Shown here piece after piece: positions 59,399-64,000 of a stretch of DNA of 64,000 nt (within the stretch, counting starts at the first letter, position 1; each line of letters opens with the position of its first letter). Under the pieces are notes generated by a model. That model saw only the letters and a list, made by a program, of their open reading frames with translations. It did no database searches and was not told where the DNA came from. Source of the DNA: RDYZ01 sp964518905 (GTDB taxonomy: Bacteria > Cyanobacteriota > Cyanobacteriia > Cyanobacteriales > Geitlerinemataceae). A program made the position numbers and the translations under genes. The stretch is from NCBI GenBank assembly GCA_964518905.1, contig CAZFJL010000021.1:1-64000 (forward strand), in the 5' to 3' direction.

Positions 59399-60259
59399 TT
59401 ATTTGTGTTTGCGGACAGCAACTAGCGAACCAACAGCCATCAAGCCAAGAGCGGTAGAGGGCTCAGGAACCGTGACGCCGCCCGGAACTTCAACATTGAA
59501 GCTGTAGAGACCGTCATGTGAACCAACAGTGTCGTTGTCACGAACGCCCGACTCACTGTCCGCAGCGCCGAAGGCATACTTGTAGTCCCAGGTGTCTCCG
59601 CCGTTGATGCTGTACTTGATGATTTCACTGAAGCGAACCATAACGCCATCGCCACGATCTTGTCCTTCTAGGTGTCCAGCCAAGGAGAACGAGACGTTAT
59701 CACCATCTTTCGACACCGAGAAAAGGTTCGGATCGCTCAGACGCGCTTGGATACCGCCGTCTTTCAGTGCGGTTTTAGCTTGCGCTTTTGCAAAAGCGAT
59801 CATGTAGGCGTTGGTGGCCGTCTCAGCAATTCCTTCGCGGAAGTTCGAGTCCGAATTATCATTCACATTGTCGCTTGCCCACCCGGCCTCAAACCAGGTG
59901 TCGTAGAGCGAGTCCCAGTCACCTGCGGTCAGACTGCTGAAGATGATGCTCGTACCGTCGTCGAAACCGACTTCGAGTTGCGTCGCGGAACCACTGGAGA
60001 AGCTATCAGCTCCAGAATGCGCCGTCGATCCGTCTAGTTCGATATTGTTGGTGTTTCCAAGCGCATCAATCAGGCTTTGCTCTGAGAAACCGCTCGTTAG
60101 GGCAATGCCGTCGTTAGGATTTGCGCTGTAGTCATAGAGGATGGCATCACCCGTCAGCGTGGCATTTGTGATGCCCGCCGCTTGAGCCGATCCGGCAAAC
60201 AGGGATGCGAGGCCGAGGGCGGAGGTTGCGAGGAGTAGGGATTTGTTGAACTTAGCCAT
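59399..60259 (-). CDS. PEP-CTERM exported protein
   Basis: A 286-residue secreted protein. The start at 60259 gives a Sec signal (KSLLLATSALGLASLFAGS, AQAAGITN). The C-terminus carries the PEP-CTERM tail VPEPSTALGLMAVGSLVAVRKHK: PEP motif, hydrophobic helix, basic end. Such proteins are cleaved and sorted by an exosortase (EpsH/XrtB type), usually in polysaccharide-producing strains. The middle resembles a family of cyanobacterial PEP-CTERM proteins that start ITNATLTGDAILYDY. No exosortase gene is in the window. A frame from 60352 adds 31 residues that look unlike a signal. Confidence 0.88.
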   Translation of the reverse strand: MAKFNKSLLLATSALGLASLFAGSAQAAGITNATLTGDAILYDYSANPNDGIALTSGFSEQSLIDALGNTNNIELDGSTAHSGADSFSSGSATQLEVGFDDGTSIIFSSLTAGDWDSLYDTWFEAGWASDNVNDNSDSNFREGIAETATNAYMIAFAKAQAKTALKDGGIQARLSDPNLFSVSKDGDNVSFSLAGHLEGQDRGDGVMVRFSEIIKYSINGGDTWDYKYAFGAADSESGVRDNDTVGSHDGLYSFNVEVPGGVTVPEPSTALGLMAVGSLVAVRKHK

Positions 60260-60792
60260 GGTGGGGTCGATCTCCAGGATTCTTAAGGTAGGTGTTGTGA
60301 GGTATTCAGCAGAGTGTTCGGTTCGTAGGAGTTTGCTCTCTATGTCAGCCAAGGCTTCATGGAGCGGTCAGAGAACAAACCCAACGAGCGACGATGGCTT
60401 TGCGGGTGTTCCCCGGGAACGACACAACCTGATTGCCGAATCTGTTGTCATTATAGACAGAAAGAAGAGGGTTCTAAATAAAGTTCTTGTAGAGTTTTGC
60501 TGCTGTTTTATAAAGCTTAGATGAAGCAAAAAGCACGCGAAAAGAAACAACTACTGAAACGGTTCAATCCTTTCTCTCATAAGCTTTGCGTGCGATCACT
60601 TCGGTGCGATCCGTTCAGGTAAAATCTCGATGCAATCACGAGTGATCGTACAGACAAAAACCCCGATCTATAACTAGAAAATCGGGGTTAACACGGTAAT
60701 TGTTTGGCTGGATTTTGCCACGTGTGGCGATCGCGCGTTCAACTATCCGTAGTCCTACTGAGAACAGCGATCACGTGCGTGTACACCACGGA
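60260..60792. other. Region between the PEP-CTERM and acs genes
   Basis: 533 bp without a gene. A hairpin with 9-base arms AACCCCGAT / ATCGGGGTT (60659-60689) followed by a T-run on the minus strand is the likely terminator of acs (minus strand). The rest should hold the promoter of the PEP-CTERM gene. No mobile-element end is recognised. Confidence 0.55.
60656..60689 (-). terminator. Rho-independent terminator of acs
   Basis: On the minus strand AACCCCGAT (60681-60689) pairs with ATCGGGGTT (60659-60667), loop 13 bases, then TTTTT ending at 60656. It is about 104 bp after the acs stop. Confidence 0.8.
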
Positions 60793-62757
<1,965 letters not shown>

Positions 62758-62953
62758 GGTGTAGGAGTTTAGTTAAGAGTTGGGGGCGATCGCGACGGAT
62801 CTACAATTTATATCGCTGCAATCTAACTATTTCATCGTGGTTTGCGATCGCGGGAGCTGAGTTACGATCGTTTGCAATTATGCGATTCTGCGACGATCGC
62901 TCTGTCGCGGTAAACACTCTGTATTCAAAGGATCTAGGCTTAGTATCCTCATC

Positions 62954-63805
62954 TCAAAGATCGCTACGCCGGAAGAATGGTAGCAAAGATTCGTTAATCT
63001 CTTGGGTCCAGTGCTCTTGGGGAAAGTGACCGGCTTCCGGCAATTCGACCAAGTTGGCATCTTTCAACCCCGTCACAAATTCGCTGATACCTTCACTGCC
63101 CAGCCAGGGATCGTTCATGCCCCAAACCACCAGCACCGGCAGTGACCAGCCCGCAAACCCGGCGGTAATCTCGCCGATCGCGTCGGTCAATCGCAGACCC
63201 CGCAGGGCATACATCAGCGATCGCCCCGCCGAGGACGTCCGCAGCCAGGGACGGCGATACACATCGAGATCTTCGTCGGGGATGCTAAAACCGCTGCCAT
63301 CTTCGAGCAACCGGTCAATCGCAAGCGGATCTTGGGTCAGCATGTCGCCGACTAGCGGCCAGGTCATTTGCTGCATTTTGAACGGCAGTTTAGAACCGGG
63401 CAAAATCGGCGCGTTGAGGATGGCGATCCGATCGACGCGATCACGATGACGCAGAGCAAACTGGAGGCCGACATTGCCGAGAAAGCCTTGCACAACGAGA
63501 GAGACGCGATCAATCGCCAGCACATCGAGGAACTCAACGAGCGCATCGACATAGGCATCGCTGGAATAGTTAAAGCGATATTTCTCCGGCATTTCCGATT
63601 GGCCGAATCCTAACCAGTCCGGCGCGATCGTCCGGAGTCCGGCGCTGGCATAGTCGGCGAGCATCCCGCTCCAGGTGTAGCTCCGTGAGGGTAGGCCGTG
63701 TAAAAACAGGATTGGGGTGCGATCGAGCGGCGCTTCGGGAATCGATTCGCGGTAAAACCACTCGAATTCACCAACCTTTACGAGCTTTTCATCAATAGTA
63801 GACAT
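62954..63805 (-). CDS. Alpha/beta-hydrolase-fold protein without a nucleophile at the elbow
   Basis: A 283-residue alpha/beta-hydrolase resembling haloalkane dehalogenases (PILFLHGLPSRSYTWSGMLADY, then APDWLGFGQSEMPE). The nucleophile elbow reads VVQGFLGNVGLQFA, with Gly107 at the position where Asp or Ser would stand (dehalogenase VVQDWGG). The catalytic His (GHFPQ) and the Asp of WGMNDPWLG are kept. A similar VVQG-type sequence occurs in other cyanobacteria, so it is not a random loss; catalysis by the classical triad is not expected. Confidence 0.85.
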   Translation of the reverse strand: MSTIDEKLVKVGEFEWFYRESIPEAPLDRTPILFLHGLPSRSYTWSGMLADYASAGLRTIAPDWLGFGQSEMPEKYRFNYSSDAYVDALVEFLDVLAIDRVSLVVQGFLGNVGLQFALRHRDRVDRIAILNAPILPGSKLPFKMQQMTWPLVGDMLTQDPLAIDRLLEDGSGFSIPDEDLDVYRRPWLRTSSAGRSLMYALRGLRLTDAIGEITAGFAGWSLPVLVVWGMNDPWLGSEGISEFVTGLKDANLVELPEAGHFPQEHWTQEINESLLPFFRRSDL

Positions 63806-63856
63806 GGAGCTTTAAACGTTTGAATCAATAGGGAATTTCGACTAGCAATCAACAAA

Positions 63857-63897
63857 AAGGCCGGAAACTCGGTCGATATCCACCAGTTTCCGGCCTT
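63857..63897 (-). terminator. Terminator of a minus-strand gene beyond the window
   Basis: AAGGCCGGAAACT (63857-63869) and AGTTTCCGGCCTT (63885-63897) are perfect 13-base arms. The minus-strand exit has a T-run (63854-63858). Confidence 0.8.
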
Positions 63898-63972
63898 ATG
63901 TTCAATTGATTCGAGCAAACGCTCGGATGTGGATAGGACGATCACCAATCAAGCGCGATCGCCAACCCAGCA

Positions 63973-64000
63973 TTAGAAGTTCATTTCCGCAGCTTGAACT
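63973..64000 (-). CDS. 3' end of an unidentified gene (partial)
   Basis: On the minus strand the last codons read VQAAEMNF and then stop (63973-63975). The frame runs out of the window. The terminator 76 bp downstream supports a real gene, but nine codons are too few to name it. Confidence 0.35.

Overview
This window comes from a cyanobacterium. It encodes a photosystem II D1 protein (psbA), the photosystem I assembly factor Ycf3, a cytochrome c6, an acyl-lipid desaturase of the DesA type, a PAP/fibrillin protein, and the pilB-pilT-pilC / grpE-dnaK neighbourhood known from other cyanobacteria. The palindrome CGATCG, often inside the HIP1 octamer GCGATCGC, is scattered through the whole window. 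I cannot name the genus; the many dispersed repeats and IS200/IS605 remnants fit a filamentous or repeat-rich lineage.

Layout. 0-6.9 kb: 2-oxoglutarate/Fe(II) hydroxylase, a cytochrome b561-like membrane protein, cytochrome c6, a small exported protein, an LRAT-like protein, a DegT/StrS aminotransferase, a TIGR01777 epimerase and a DedA protein. 6.9-7.4 kb: an island of non-coding mobile repeats (two MITEs side by side). 7.4-10.9 kb: cysS, a short S1-domain protein, a dienelactone hydrolase. 11-20.6 kb: pilB-pilT-pilC (minus) divergent from grpE and dnaK (plus), peppered with IS200/IS605 debris that now separates grpE from dnaK and sits between pilT and pilC. 20.6-28.6 kb: methyltransferase, PAS/GAF/GGDEF diguanylate cyclase, rpiA, an internally deleted tnpB element, a YaaW-like protein and a DUF502 protein. 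29-37.3 kb: ArnT-like glycosyltransferase, desA, fructosamine-kinase-like protein, ffh, ycf3, gatC.

37.4-46.4 kb is a run of six minus-strand genes: a PstS-like lipoprotein, a MscS channel with a C-terminal cyclic-nucleotide-binding fold, a Cache-HAMP-cyclase-homology protein, a PAP/fibrillin protein and two M16 peptidase-family proteins (one with HxxEH, one without). This is the most interesting region. The cyclase-homology domain lacks the metal, base-specificity and transition-state residues of class III cyclases, and the neighbouring channel's nucleotide-binding fold lacks the phosphate-binding Arg. The two look like a matched sensor/channel pair that has left cyclic-nucleotide chemistry.

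46.5-64 kb: TetR regulator, GT4 glycosyltransferase, TspO-like protein, aspartoacylase-family protein, a ferrochelatase-family protein with a His-rich tail, a 143-bp MITE with a visible 6-bp target duplication, an AhpC/TSA-like protein without the redox Cys, a sugar-type ABC ATPase, a medium-chain dehydrogenase without catalytic-zinc ligands, psbA with its promoter and a 25-bp perfect-arm terminator, an SH3 protein, a PEP-CTERM protein, acetyl-CoA synthetase and an alpha/beta-hydrolase-fold protein without a nucleophile. I saw no tRNA, rRNA or CRISPR array.
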